Source: Nitrososphaerales archaeon
GTDB lineage: Archaea; Thermoproteota; Nitrososphaeria; Nitrososphaerales; CADDZS01
Assembly (NCBI GenBank): GCA_030038075.1
Contig: JASHPO010000035.1
Span: forward strand, 1 to 54,623
DNA: 54,623 bases
Direction of reading: 5' to 3'
Shown here: positions 8,855-19,175 of the stretch, one piece after another
Position numbering within the stretch: the first letter of the stretch is position 1
Layout: every line of letters starts with the position of its first letter
The notes under the pieces: generated by a model
Databases searched by the model: none
Seen by the model: the letters and a program-made list of their open reading frames with translations, nothing else
Told to the model about the DNA's origin: nothing
Made by a program: the position numbers and the translations under genes

Positions 8855-9748
8855 TTGCAAATTTCCGATCCTTTCAAAATCTGGGAAGAGGCGCTTTCAT
8901 TTGATCTAGTGGGAGAGTTCGAATCTTCGGCCCGCCAATTCAAAGAAGCGGGCAAGTCATTTTTCGATTCTGGAACTGGAGAGAAATCAGGGGTTGGAAA
9001 GGCTTTTTTTGAGTATTCTTGGCTGATGGACGCTTTTGCGGCCGTTCAAACCGCGCGATCCCTGAAACTACAGTCCGAGTATGACTTGTCTCTGCAAGAG
9101 TTCACCAAGGCGGCAGAGATTTTTCGCTCAACTGTGCACTACGGCTTCCTTTCAGCTTACGTTTCAGGTTGCGCTACCTTAGAAACGGCGCTTGGAATAG
9201 AAGATTCTGACGAAGAGTTTGAGGCACTAAAGAGCACTATCGCTTTGTTTGAGCAATCAAAACTTGCGTTGGGATTCAGGGACGAAAGACACCCTTTGGT
9301 AAATGTAATTGATTCTATGATCAAATATTCAATTTCTGAAGCACTGCTCGCGGAATCAAAAGGTCTAGCTCATAGAGGAATTTCCGAAGAGTCTCAGATC
9401 AAACTCAAGCAGTCGAAGTCGCTCGAGGCAGAACATGAACTATTTGCAATGAAGGTAGGAAAAAAACCTCGTAAAATCGATTATCTCCCGCTAGAGGACT
9501 GGAAGAGAGTCAAAAGTACCGGTTACGTAATTTCATTTCCCGAATTGAATACAATTTGGTTTGGAAATGTCGGTTTGAATACTGTTATCGTAGAGACATT
9601 CGCCAATACCCACATTGGTAGAGTCATCGAACCTTATCAGAACATATCCTGTGCGTTAGATAACATTTCCAAGGGCCGCGTTCGGATTGTTTACGTCGAC
9701 GAATCGGATCAGAAACGCTACGACGAGGGCTGTCTTTCCGTGATCTAA
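8855..9748 (+). CDS. Hypothetical TPR/SNAP-like helical protein
   Basis: 297 aa; N-terminal repeats of the type FDLVGEFESSARQFKEAGKSFFD / YDLSLQEFTKAAEIFR; TTG start. Confidence 0.5.
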   Translation: MQISDPFKIWEEALSFDLVGEFESSARQFKEAGKSFFDSGTGEKSGVGKAFFEYSWLMDAFAAVQTARSLKLQSEYDLSLQEFTKAAEIFRSTVHYGFLSAYVSGCATLETALGIEDSDEEFEALKSTIALFEQSKLALGFRDERHPLVNVIDSMIKYSISEALLAESKGLAHRGISEESQIKLKQSKSLEAEHELFAMKVGKKPRKIDYLPLEDWKRVKSTGYVISFPELNTIWFGNVGLNTVIVETFANTHIGRVIEPYQNISCALDNISKGRVRIVYVDESDQKRYDEGCLSVI

Positions 9749-9752
9749 CTTT

Positions 9753-10760
9753 TTACACTTCCTGCTTTGGATTAGTGGAGTACAACTGCGCTATTTTGAG
9801 CGCTATTTGCGCAAGATCAGTCACTTTTTTCCCTATCAGATAGGTCATTGGTTCGACTCCTTCTGATCCTCGATCTACGACTGCGATTGTTGATGCTTGT
9901 TGGTCAGACCCCAGCTTCACTTGAGAAAGACGAATAAGAACCGGATCGTCAATTCCGCGAATCGCTGAGACTGAGTGCCCACTTTTTCCGGTCGAAGTAA
10001 ATCTTTTTGGAAGATTCAGCTCATCCAAAGCGTTTCCAACCGATTCGTCGTATTTGATGTTAAGTGCCGCCCGGAAATCAGGGATTTTGGAGTTGGCGAG
10101 CAGTAGCACATTTGACATGTGATTCGAACAGCCAAATTCAGGAAGAACGAAGGCTTTAGCTCTCCCGTGAATTCTATTTATTCTCCCCGGTATTGCTGCA
10201 ACATCACGAGTTGTTTTCGGATTACGTCTCGACATTGCGATGTTAACGGAGACCTCGGGCATGATGCTGGGGAAATAAACCGAGTCCTCGATCATGGAAA
10301 CCGCCTGGGAAATCTCGCGCATGATTTCCATGTCTTCGCTCTCTTGGTCGGGAAGTTGCGCTATTTCCCTTTGCGGCTTGAATATCTCCATACATACAGC
10401 GCAATCATGCGAAACACTGGATTCTTTCTGGTGAATCACGCATATCGCGCCGCTGAAAAGCAAATTCTTCCAAATGGAGTACAGGGTGAAGATAGAATCG
10501 ACCTGACTCCTCCTGGCATCCTCCGCCAAAAGCTTAGAATAGCTTGCTATGTCATTTTGAGAAATCGAAAATTTGCTAGCAAGTTCTGCGGAAAATTGTG
10601 TCTTCTTTCTGGCTAAATAATAGCTTACTCTAGCTTGCGTGATCCCGAGTAGGAGCGCAATTTTTCTCTGGCTTTCTCCTTTTTCGTGCAACTCGTGCGA
10701 GACTAATCCTCTCATATTAGGAAGGAAATCGTTGATCATGATTTCGCATGGTGGCTGCAT
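9753..10760 (-). CDS. HTH-ThiN domain transcriptional regulator (ThiR-like)
   Basis: N-terminal HTH (RKIALLLGITQARVSYYL), C-terminal ThiN-like VNIAMSRRNPKTTRDVAAIPGRINRIHGRAKAFVLPEFGCSNHMSNVLL. Confidence 0.8.
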   Translation of the reverse strand: MQPPCEIMINDFLPNMRGLVSHELHEKGESQRKIALLLGITQARVSYYLARKKTQFSAELASKFSISQNDIASYSKLLAEDARRSQVDSIFTLYSIWKNLLFSGAICVIHQKESSVSHDCAVCMEIFKPQREIAQLPDQESEDMEIMREISQAVSMIEDSVYFPSIMPEVSVNIAMSRRNPKTTRDVAAIPGRINRIHGRAKAFVLPEFGCSNHMSNVLLLANSKIPDFRAALNIKYDESVGNALDELNLPKRFTSTGKSGHSVSAIRGIDDPVLIRLSQVKLGSDQQASTIAVVDRGSEGVEPMTYLIGKKVTDLAQIALKIAQLYSTNPKQEV

Positions 10761-10837
10761 TTATGATAAGCAGCTTAATTACCAAGTAATCTAAACATTG
10801 CCCCCAAGCAATCGTTATTACCATTCGCTGCGGCTAT

Positions 10838-12286
10838 TTGCCAAGACTTCTGAGAGCCGACTCTTCTTTGAGCGAATCAGTGACAAAGCTTGATGCTGAT
10901 GTTGTAGTGATAGGTTCAGGTCCGGGCGGGTACGTCGCTGCTATTCGATTAGGGCAATTAGGCAAGAAAGTAATCCTGATCGAGAAGGATAAACTGGGGG
11001 GAGTTTGTCTAAATGTTGGCTGCATTCCAAGCAAAGCGTTGATCACGGCAAGCAAGCTTGTGAAAAATGCCCGCAACGCTTCCAAGATGGGAATAGACGC
11101 GGAAGTCAAGGTCGATCTCCAGAAACTTCAGAAATGGAAGCAAGACATCGTCGATAAATTAGTCGCCGGCGTTTTGCAGCTCTGTAAAGTGAACAATGTT
11201 CAGCTGGTTAAAGGTGAGGCCAAGTTTCTTTCCAAGAACGAATTGCAAATTTCAGGCGCCAATCCCTCTAGGGTCCTATTCCAAAACGCAATCATAGCAA
11301 CCGGTTCATCACCCATCGAGCTTCCAAACGTAAGGACTGATGGTAAGAGGATTTTTACGAGCACCGAAGCACTCTCATTGGATCAGATTCCTGGCAAACT
11401 GGCAATCGTAGGCGGCGGTGTGATTGGTTTGGAGATAGGAATGGCATACGCCAACCTATTCGGAACGGAATTGACCGTTGTCGAACTCACCGAACAGTTG
11501 TTACCCGGCGTCGACCCAGAGCTGGTTACTCTGGTGTCCAGGTCATTGCAGAGACTGAAAGCAAAGATACATCTGAGGAGCAAGATAAAAAGCTGCGTTG
11601 ATCTAGGAGACAGTGTGGAGGTTCTAATCGAGAGCCCGGAAGGTGAAGTTACTACCGTAGTGGATTACGTCTTGATCACAGTTGGAAGGAAACCGAATTC
11701 AAATGACCTTGGTCTTGAAACGGCGGAAGTTCGCACAGATCAAAAGAGATTCATCATCGTGGACGGCAATTTGCGCACAAGCGCGGAAAACGTATTTGCG
11801 ATCGGCGACGTGATAGGAGGTTCTCTCCTTGCTCACAAGGCGAGCAGGGAAGGGATTATCGCTGCTGAAACAATATCAGGGTTAAGTCCAAAGATCAACA
11901 ATGTAAATGTCCCATCTGCGATTTTCACTGACCCTGAAATTGCTCTCGTTGGTTTGAGTCAGAGCGAGGCGACGAAGAAGAACATTCGAGCAGTATCCGG
12001 GAAGTTTCCGTTTCTTGCAAATGGAAGAGCTCTTGCCTCACTGGAATCAGAGGGCTACGCCAAAATCATAGCGGACGAGCAATCTACTAGAATTATAGGC
12101 ATGCAGATAGTGGGTGCCGAATCCTCGGATTTAATTAGCGAAGGCGCTCTAGCCATCGAGTTGGAAGCCACCTTAGATGATGTTGCGTCGACCATTCACC
12201 CTCACCCTACGCTACCCGAGACAATCATGGAATCTGCAGAAAACGCGCTAGGAAAAGCGATTCATATTCAAAACAGGAAGCGCTAA
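10838..12286 (+). CDS. lpdA: Dihydrolipoamide dehydrogenase
   Basis: VVIGSGPGGYVAAIRLGQLGKKVILIEKDKLGGVCLNVGCIPSKAL; AIGDVIGGSLLAHKA; HPHPTLPE. Confidence 0.93.
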   Translation: MPRLLRADSSLSESVTKLDADVVVIGSGPGGYVAAIRLGQLGKKVILIEKDKLGGVCLNVGCIPSKALITASKLVKNARNASKMGIDAEVKVDLQKLQKWKQDIVDKLVAGVLQLCKVNNVQLVKGEAKFLSKNELQISGANPSRVLFQNAIIATGSSPIELPNVRTDGKRIFTSTEALSLDQIPGKLAIVGGGVIGLEIGMAYANLFGTELTVVELTEQLLPGVDPELVTLVSRSLQRLKAKIHLRSKIKSCVDLGDSVEVLIESPEGEVTTVVDYVLITVGRKPNSNDLGLETAEVRTDQKRFIIVDGNLRTSAENVFAIGDVIGGSLLAHKASREGIIAAETISGLSPKINNVNVPSAIFTDPEIALVGLSQSEATKKNIRAVSGKFPFLANGRALASLESEGYAKIIADEQSTRIIGMQIVGAESSDLISEGALAIELEATLDDVASTIHPHPTLPETIMESAENALGKAIHIQNRKR

Positions 12287-12990
12287 TGATGGAGAAAGAG
12301 ATGTCATCAAACGCCTTTAGTTGCAGTTCTAGGCAAGGATTCATTCTTTACGATCTGGAAAGGGCTTGCGACTACAAACAGGTCTGGGAATTTCAGAAGC
12401 GATTGGTCGAACTTCGACTCCAGAACAAGATTTCCGATTCTCTCATACTAGTTGAACATCCCCACGTTTTGACTCTTGGTCGAAACGGTCATCGCGAGAA
12501 TCTTCTAGTCGACAACCTTCCTGTGTTCGAAGTCGAACGCGGAGGAGACGTTACCTATCATGGCCCCGGACAGCTTGTAGTCTACCCTATCGTTCGGCTT
12601 CAGGATTATTCCCTAGGAGTTAGGGAATACGTCGAGCTCTTGGAGAAGGTCGTCATAGACGTTTTAGAACAATTTGGTGTCAAGTCTGAAGGGAGGCTGG
12701 GGGCTGAAACAGGTGTCTGGGTCGGCGGTTTGAGAAAGATTGCCAGCGTCGGAGTAGCGACTTCTCATTGGATCACTTTTCACGGGTTCGCTCTGAACGT
12801 TAACACCGACCTTTCCTATTTTGAAAGAATAAGACCTTGCGGGTTTGATTCCAGCGTAATGACTTCGATGGCAAAGGAATTGGGCAAACCAATTCAAATG
12901 AGTGACGTGAAACGGAGGATAGTCGACTCATTTTCAAAGCGGTTTGGCATAGAAATCGCAATGCCAGATCGGAACGATTTTAAAACCTGA
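12286..12990 (+). CDS. lipB: Octanoyltransferase LipB
   Basis: VEHPHVLTLGRNG; VERGGDVTYHGPGQLVVYPIVRL; IASVGVATSHWITFHGFALNVNTDL..FERIRPCGF. Confidence 0.93.
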   Translation: MMEKEMSSNAFSCSSRQGFILYDLERACDYKQVWEFQKRLVELRLQNKISDSLILVEHPHVLTLGRNGHRENLLVDNLPVFEVERGGDVTYHGPGQLVVYPIVRLQDYSLGVREYVELLEKVVIDVLEQFGVKSEGRLGAETGVWVGGLRKIASVGVATSHWITFHGFALNVNTDLSYFERIRPCGFDSSVMTSMAKELGKPIQMSDVKRRIVDSFSKRFGIEIAMPDRNDFKT

Positions 12991-13023
12991 GAATTTCGTC
13001 TTACCTCTCTGCAGTGTTAACTT

Positions 13024-13974
13024 TTGGGCGACAGCGCTCTAACTAGCTCCGAAAATCCGCAGCCCGGAAAGCTGGCGATTTTTTACAGATTAACCCGCAT
13101 GCAGTTTCTCCCGTTGATTGTTTTGCCGGTGCTCTCCGGTACATTTCTAGCTTTCCGGTACTATCACACTTTCAATCCGGAATACTTTGCTCTGATGCTC
13201 GTGGGGGTGATCCTTCTCCACCTCGGGGCGAATGCAATAGACGACTGCTACGATCACCAAAACGGAGTAGATAGCATCGCGAATTCAATGTTCCCAAAAG
13301 ACTTCGCTGCTTGGAAACCGCTTCCGCGCGGGTTCATAACACTCCAAAACGCCAAGTCTGTCTCTTACGCTCTGCTGCTCGGAAGTCTCCTCCTTGCAGT
13401 TTACTTCGCTTTCGCTGTAGGGCCTTGGGCTCTGATTCTGGGTGTTGCGGGCATCGCTCTTGCCGTAATTTATACCGCACCGCCGTTCAAATTGGATTAC
13501 AGAGGACTGGGACTGGGCGAGATTGCAATTTTTTTCTGCTTCGGTCCGATTCCTGTTCTGGGCTCGTTCTACGTGCAAACTGGTCTCCTCAGTCTGCGTG
13601 ATCTTCTGGTCTCTATCCCGATTGGCATCATGACAGTCACCATTCTCGTCGACCACGACCTGATATTTTACGAGGTCTATACTGCCGCCAAGAAATTTAG
13701 TCTGGGTGCGGCTCTCGGACGGGCTAGATCGCTCTCTCTTTCCTTGACACTAACAGGAATTTCTTACGCGATGGTTTTTGTCCTTGTAGCTTTACGAGTG
13801 CTTCCTATTTGGTGTAGCCTTGCGCCAGTCGCTTCAGCCCTCATCCTTGTTCGAAAAGCAAAGACATTCAAATTGCCGAACGAGCTGCCATCGTATTATG
13901 TTTCGTTTACAGTCAACGCGCTGCTTTCTAACTGGATCTTCGCTCTGGTCCTTGCTCTAACTGTTCTCGTTTAA
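13024..13974 (+). CDS. UbiA-family prenyltransferase
   Basis: NAIDDCYDHQNGVDS Asp motif, multi-TM, YTAPPFKLDYRGLGLGEIAIF. TTG start. Confidence 0.85.
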   Translation: MGDSALTSSENPQPGKLAIFYRLTRMQFLPLIVLPVLSGTFLAFRYYHTFNPEYFALMLVGVILLHLGANAIDDCYDHQNGVDSIANSMFPKDFAAWKPLPRGFITLQNAKSVSYALLLGSLLLAVYFAFAVGPWALILGVAGIALAVIYTAPPFKLDYRGLGLGEIAIFFCFGPIPVLGSFYVQTGLLSLRDLLVSIPIGIMTVTILVDHDLIFYEVYTAAKKFSLGAALGRARSLSLSLTLTGISYAMVFVLVALRVLPIWCSLAPVASALILVRKAKTFKLPNELPSYYVSFTVNALLSNWIFALVLALTVLV

Positions 13975-13977
13975 GAA

Positions 13978-14631
13978 TCACTCGGCGCTTTCCCAGATTT
14001 CCTGCAGTCCTCTGGGCATCGAACGAGATATCTCCATTGCATAAGCGCCCGGTATCATTTCTTTGATGGTGGAAAAAACTTCTCTGGCTGCGATGAAGGC
14101 TTCTTCCATGCTCTGAAGCCTACCCTGTTTTTTTATCGGGACCAAAAAGTTTCTCATGTCGAACGACTGCTCGGTTCCCGGGTGCTCTACGGATGCCCAG
14201 AGACTCCGAATGCCAAATGGCAGAGTTTTTTTGAAGTGCTTCTTTTCTGCTTGAGAAAGGCGAAGCGTGAAGAGGTACAGGGTTATCCTTGCTATGCGTT
14301 CCGTCTGTTCCAAATTGTCCAGTCCCAGCCGACGGTCGATTTCCTTGATCAATCTCTTTTTTGACACGAGATCCCTTTCATTTCCAAGGACGGGTTGCTT
14401 CTCTAGAAGCTCCGCCTTGTTATCCTTAAGAGTGACGACCCTGTTTCCAATCGCGGAGATCGACGAATATGGAAGCATGATTCGCCTAACGCGTTTCTTC
14501 CCCTTTATGACCACGAATCCCTCATTGTTGAGTTCTCGAATCTTACCGGCGGCGACTCCGTCGGAGAACCTGACTTCGCTCCCTAATCTTGGAGTCCTTT
14601 GCGTGATATTCTCTTGAACGGCCAAAATCAA
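13978..14631 (-). CDS. Hypothetical protein with PRC-barrel-like N-terminus
   Basis: RLGSEVRFSDGVAAGKIRELNNEGFVVIKGKKRVRRIMLPYSSISAIGNRVVTLKD. Confidence 0.5.
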   Translation of the reverse strand: MILAVQENITQRTPRLGSEVRFSDGVAAGKIRELNNEGFVVIKGKKRVRRIMLPYSSISAIGNRVVTLKDNKAELLEKQPVLGNERDLVSKKRLIKEIDRRLGLDNLEQTERIARITLYLFTLRLSQAEKKHFKKTLPFGIRSLWASVEHPGTEQSFDMRNFLVPIKKQGRLQSMEEAFIAAREVFSTIKEMIPGAYAMEISRSMPRGLQEIWESAE

Positions 14632-14922
14632 ACCTCTTAATTCGATAGGATCGCGGGATATAACTGTGAACGACCTAAGATCGGAAGAAGCAAATATCCT
14701 TTGGCGGATTAATAGCCGATAAATATCTACGATAGAAGAGTTACTGCCTAGTTTTATGGATAAATTTCCTATCGGAATTCGCTACAACTGTCTCCATTTT
14801 TGTGAGTCGTGGGCCAATCTCGGATTGGAATCAAGGACTTGGCCATGCTACTGGGCGGAGATTGATTTGGTAAAGATTATTGAACCAATTTGGCCTGAAA
14901 AGAACCAAGTTGCGCCTTTGCT

Positions 14923-15492
14923 TCAGAGCCGATTAATGGAGACATATCTCTCGAATGCGAGACGTGCATCAAGAGTTATTTTATTTTTCTTGGCGTTGAA
15001 GAACTCTTTACATTTGGCGATCGACATGAAGGTTCCTGCTTCTACCTCTCTTGGATCTATGTGAATTAGGTCATCGGAAGTTGCTTCGAAAACAATGTCG
15101 AGCTCCCGTTCTATTTTATCCATGAATTTGACGGTCGGCACGACAAATTTGAACAGGAATGACGGTTCGCATGAAATCCCCAGTTCCTCTTCCATTTCTC
15201 TTTTCGCTGCCTTTGTTGCGTCTTCGCGCGACTTTACGTGTCCGGTGCAGGAAGCAGTCCAGTAGCCCGGAAGCCAGTCGTCATTCTTGCCGCGCTGCTG
15301 TAGGAAGAGCTCGCCCTTTGAATTTCGCAAGAACACTGTGACTGCGCGATGAAGCAAGCCCAACCTCTGGCATTCATCGAGCCTCCTTGTTTCAAGCACC
15401 GAGTCGCTTTCATCGACCACGTCAACTAGTTCGATCAATTCTTCATTCAACTCAATCGTCATCTTCCTTAAATCACTCTTCGCATTCGGCAT
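14923..15492 (-). CDS. NUDIX hydrolase, isopentenyl-diphosphate isomerase (type 1)-like
   Basis: HRAVTVFLRNSKGELFLQQRGKNDDWLPGYWTASCTGHVKSREDATKAAKREMEEELG; start chosen at MPNAKS, since the upstream extension is not conserved-looking. Confidence 0.7.
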   Translation of the reverse strand: MPNAKSDLRKMTIELNEELIELVDVVDESDSVLETRRLDECQRLGLLHRAVTVFLRNSKGELFLQQRGKNDDWLPGYWTASCTGHVKSREDATKAAKREMEEELGISCEPSFLFKFVVPTVKFMDKIERELDIVFEATSDDLIHIDPREVEAGTFMSIAKCKEFFNAKKNKITLDARLAFERYVSINRL

Positions 15493-15502
15493 TTTTGCGA
15501 TT

Positions 15503-16867
15503 ATGAAGATCCCGGATTCAATCCAAGGTGCTTGGAAGTATGCTGAGAGACATAAGCAGAAGTTCATATCCGAACTGAAGGAGGTTGTCAGCCAGCCCAG
15601 CATTTCTGCCCAAAATGTTGGATTGAAAGAATGCGCGGAACTGGTTCGCCTAAAAATGTCGAATCTGGGAATCAAGACGAAACTTATGCCAGTTTCGGGA
15701 GCGCCCGATGTCGTTTATGGCGAACTCGATTCGTCAAACGATGCTCGCACGCTCGTGATCTACAACCATTACGATGTGCAACCCGCGGAACCCCTGAGCG
15801 AGTGGAAAAGCGACCCGTTCAAACCTGAGATCAGGAATGGAAGAATATTCGGTCGCGGGGTCGGAGACGACAAAGGAGAGCTCGTAGCGAGATTCAACGC
15901 GATAGAGTCACTCCTGAATAAGGAGGGCGCGATCAAGCCCAACCTCAAATGGATCGTCGAAGGAGAGGAAGAAGTCGGCAGCCCCCATCTCCACAGCTTT
16001 ATCCAGAGAAACAAGAGCTTCCTGAAGGGTGACGGTTGCCTCTGGGAAGAAGGCGATCGGTCAGCTTTAGGCACCACTGAGATAGAGCTTGGCGTGAAGG
16101 GGTTGCTCTACGTCGAATTCAGGGTCAAGGTTGGCGAAAAGGATCAACATTCAATGTACGGCCCGATTGCGCCCAACCCGGCCTGGAGGCTTGTGAATCT
16201 ATTAAAAACTATCAAAGATGAGAATAATCGAATTCTGATAAGGGGCTTTAACGACCGCATCGCAAAGCCTACACCGCAAGAGCGCAAATTTCTCGAGCAG
16301 AACGAATTCTCGACCGAAAAACTTCGAAAGGCACTCCAGATAGATTACCTGCTAAAAGGGAAAGACGACGTCGAAACAGTGACAAAGCTCCTCTACAGCC
16401 CTTCTGCGAATATTGCAGGTTTCGGCTCCGGATATCTGGGTCAGGGCGCCAAGACAATAGTACCAAAAGATGCATTCGTAAAGATGGATTTCAGACTAGT
16501 TGAAAGGATGCGAGCCGATGACATCCTGGCAAAATTAAAGAGGCACTTGAAGATTCACGGATTTGACGATGTGGAACTCATAGTCCATTCCAAGGAAGAT
16601 CCCGCGAAAACCCCCGTCGACAGCTACATAGCCCGAACAATGATCAATTGTGTAGTCATGGCGGAGGGGAAAAGTCCGAACGTCTGGCCGACCATGGCGG
16701 GCACTGGGCCTCTCAGCCTGTTTACAAAGACACTAGAGCTACCAACGGCCATGGGCCTGGGAGTCAATTACGCCGGGGCGGGATTTCACGCACCCAACGA
16801 ACACATAGTCCTCGACTATTATCACCGAGGGATAAAGCAGTTGATCTGTCTGTTTTCGACGTTCTAA
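15503..16867 (+). CDS. M20-family metallopeptidase/deacylase
   Basis: LVIYNHYDVQPAEPLSEWKSDPFKPEIRNGRIFGRGVGDDKGE; WIVEGEEEVGSPHL; GVNYAGAGFHAPNEHI. Confidence 0.9.
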   Translation: MKIPDSIQGAWKYAERHKQKFISELKEVVSQPSISAQNVGLKECAELVRLKMSNLGIKTKLMPVSGAPDVVYGELDSSNDARTLVIYNHYDVQPAEPLSEWKSDPFKPEIRNGRIFGRGVGDDKGELVARFNAIESLLNKEGAIKPNLKWIVEGEEEVGSPHLHSFIQRNKSFLKGDGCLWEEGDRSALGTTEIELGVKGLLYVEFRVKVGEKDQHSMYGPIAPNPAWRLVNLLKTIKDENNRILIRGFNDRIAKPTPQERKFLEQNEFSTEKLRKALQIDYLLKGKDDVETVTKLLYSPSANIAGFGSGYLGQGAKTIVPKDAFVKMDFRLVERMRADDILAKLKRHLKIHGFDDVELIVHSKEDPAKTPVDSYIARTMINCVVMAEGKSPNVWPTMAGTGPLSLFTKTLELPTAMGLGVNYAGAGFHAPNEHIVLDYYHRGIKQLICLFSTF

Positions 16868-17128
16868 TCAGGACATTGCCTGTCTAAGCTCTTCATTATA
16901 TTGCATGCTTGATGACACGAGGCAGCTGTGCTGCGCCAGATGAAGGGTGCACATGAATGCTCCGCACGCGCAGTAGTAGCTTGCTATTTCCTTAGAGTCC
17001 TCGCACCTTAGGCAGAATATGGTGCGGCCGACTACTCTGATCTGCTGCCTGACCTTCGGCTCCAGCTCCCGAAACAAATCCTGTTCGCCCGCTTCATTTC
17101 GAGCCGGGCCATCCAGTGTCATGCTCAC
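16868..17128 (-). CDS. Small zinc-ribbon-like protein
   Basis: IFCLRCEDSKEIASYYCACGAFMCTLHLAQHSC Cys/His-rich. Confidence 0.55.
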   Translation of the reverse strand: MSMTLDGPARNEAGEQDLFRELEPKVRQQIRVVGRTIFCLRCEDSKEIASYYCACGAFMCTLHLAQHSCLVSSSMQYNEELRQAMS

Positions 17129-17255
17129 TTGAGACTTGCTTGAGAGATTTCTCCCAAAGGGTCAAAATTGCAAGGCCTGCGGCTCACAAACCGTTCACAT
17201 TCACAGAAAGATAGATAGCACACTTTTCGAATAACGGGAAAAGGGATCGACAAAG

Positions 17256-18566
17256 TTGAAGACTCCCTCCAAAAAAAGAGCTTCCATCAGAGCAGAAATT
17301 CGCGATCCCATCCACGGCTACATCTACGCGACCGAAGTCGAGCGCAAAATAATCGACACGGCAACATTTCAGCGGCTGAGGAGAATTAGACAGCTAGCAG
17401 GCTGTCATCTCGTATATCCCGGAGGGCAGCACTCGCGTTTCGAGCATGTCATAGGATGCATGTTTTTGACGGGGCGAGTAGGCGAAGTTCTCTCTGCCAA
17501 ACGCTTTGGGTTTGGTGACGAGGAAATCCGGAGGCTACGAGTCGCGGCTCTACTTCACGATGTCGGACACGGACCGTTCAGCCACGTCTTCGAAGAGGTG
17601 ATGGCTGGCAAAACCGAGTTCACTCACGAGGACATGACACAGAAGATTATCCGTGAAACTGAAATCGGCGATATTCTCGAGAGTTACGGACTCTCAAAGA
17701 AAAGAGTCGGTGAGCTTGCTGTGGGCAAAGCCACGCAGGAAAGGCGCTACATGAACGAAGTTATCGGAGGAGGTCTGTCGGTTGACATTATGGACTATCT
17801 TCTCCGGGACTCTTACTTCACAGGTGTAGAATACGGGAGGGTCGACGTTCACCGGATAATAAATTCGTTCGAGATCGTGAAAGACAGTCTTGCTATTTCG
17901 CAGGCAGCTCTTTTTGCGTTTGAAGCCCTGATGATCGCTAGATACGAAATGTTCCGCGCGGTCTATTTCCACCGGACAGTTAGGGCGGCTGAGTTGATGA
18001 TAGTCAAGGCTATGTCGCTTGCGGACAAGGCTCTGCATCTGACAGATCTTTCGCTCGAAAATTATCTTCAGCTGACTGACGAGGTAACATTGGACAGGAT
18101 TGTGAGGCTTGATGTGGGAAGCGACCCCGAGCTAAAGCTTGCGAAATCCCTAGCGCTGGATTATCAGGGGAGAAAACTGCTGAAGTGCGTCTTCGAGCGG
18201 ACTGTCCAAGGTAAGGACAAGTTTCTGGCTTCTATTTTCAACCAGAAGAGCTTTCGTGATCAGCTCTCTTCGCAGATAGCGCAATCGGCGAGAGTCCCTC
18301 AATCTGAAGTCTATGTAGATGTACCGACGGCCCCTTCCGTACCCGTTTCGTCCACGAGGGAATCATTCAAGGGAATTACCGTGGTGAACAAAAGGGTCAG
18401 CGGCGCGACTCAGGTCGCTATTGAAGACATGCCGCTCATCGGCACGATAGCCGGCTTCATGGATGTGCTCAGGGTCTACACAAGCGAAAAAAACAGAGCG
18501 AAAGTTCAGAAGGCCACAGCGACCGTTTTTCAGGCGGAGGGCTTTGAGACCAAAGTCCTAACCTAG
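17256..18566 (+). CDS. HD-domain phosphohydrolase (SAMHD1/dGTPase-like)
   Basis: IRDPIHGYIYATEVERKIIDTATFQRLRRIRQL...HSRFEHVIGCMFL...LLHDVGHGPFSHVFE. Confidence 0.88.
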   Translation: MKTPSKKRASIRAEIRDPIHGYIYATEVERKIIDTATFQRLRRIRQLAGCHLVYPGGQHSRFEHVIGCMFLTGRVGEVLSAKRFGFGDEEIRRLRVAALLHDVGHGPFSHVFEEVMAGKTEFTHEDMTQKIIRETEIGDILESYGLSKKRVGELAVGKATQERRYMNEVIGGGLSVDIMDYLLRDSYFTGVEYGRVDVHRIINSFEIVKDSLAISQAALFAFEALMIARYEMFRAVYFHRTVRAAELMIVKAMSLADKALHLTDLSLENYLQLTDEVTLDRIVRLDVGSDPELKLAKSLALDYQGRKLLKCVFERTVQGKDKFLASIFNQKSFRDQLSSQIAQSARVPQSEVYVDVPTAPSVPVSSTRESFKGITVVNKRVSGATQVAIEDMPLIGTIAGFMDVLRVYTSEKNRAKVQKATATVFQAEGFETKVLT

Positions 18567-18880
18567 AGATTATCTAGGATCTCTGTAAACTCTTCAAACG
18601 AGACACCAACGTATTCGGGGAAAATCGATTCTATTTCTTTTACGCCCATTTTACTCGGAAGTTCCTTTCCCTCTCTAATTTCTGCCAATAGGCCGCAAAG
18701 AATCATGGCGTTCTGGACTTGATCCTCCGACCCCAGTTCTGATAGCAGCCTTCTGAAAACTCGTGCGTCTTTTCCGTCAAGAAAAAGGATCGCCTTGTCC
18801 GGCAGCTCGGATCTGAATGAGACGTCCAGCAAGTTGAGACAGCGACATCTCGTGTGAGATATATAGGTAATGGGATCCAA
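18563..18880 (-). CDS. Hypothetical protein
   Basis: 105 aa; convergent 4-bp overlap with HD gene. Confidence 0.45.
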   Translation of the reverse strand: MDPITYISHTRCRCLNLLDVSFRSELPDKAILFLDGKDARVFRRLLSELGSEDQVQNAMILCGLLAEIREGKELPSKMGVKEIESIFPEYVGVSFEEFTEILDNL

Positions 18881-18959
18881 GCTGCAAATTTTCGCGATCT
18901 CTAGTTCGTGCCCATAATCTATGCGAAAGTTTCAATATCACGATATCATTGAACCCGCT

Positions 18960-19124
18960 ATGGAGAAACACATCAGGGTTTCCACGCAAGGCCGGCTGAC
19001 GATCCCGAAACAGATGAGAGATTTGCTCGGAATATCTAAGGGACAGCCAATACTTTTGCGGACAAATTCCGCAAAAAGAGAAATTACGATTGCACTGCAG
19101 CCGACCATGTCCGATTTCAAGTAG
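18960..19124 (+). CDS. AbrB/SpoVT-like DNA-binding protein
   Basis: MEKHIRVSTQGRLTIPKQMRDLLGISKGQPILLRTN swapped-hairpin AbrB pattern. Confidence 0.7.
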   Translation: MEKHIRVSTQGRLTIPKQMRDLLGISKGQPILLRTNSAKREITIALQPTMSDFK

Positions 19125-19175
19125 GTTAGCGTAGCAATTAAATGGCCGGAGAATTAACTTGGGTTAGTTCGAAGA

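Noticed and set aside
14756-15064. 102-aa plus-strand ORF
   Set aside because: Half overlaps the NUDIX gene in antisense and has no recognisable domain. Possible but unsupported.
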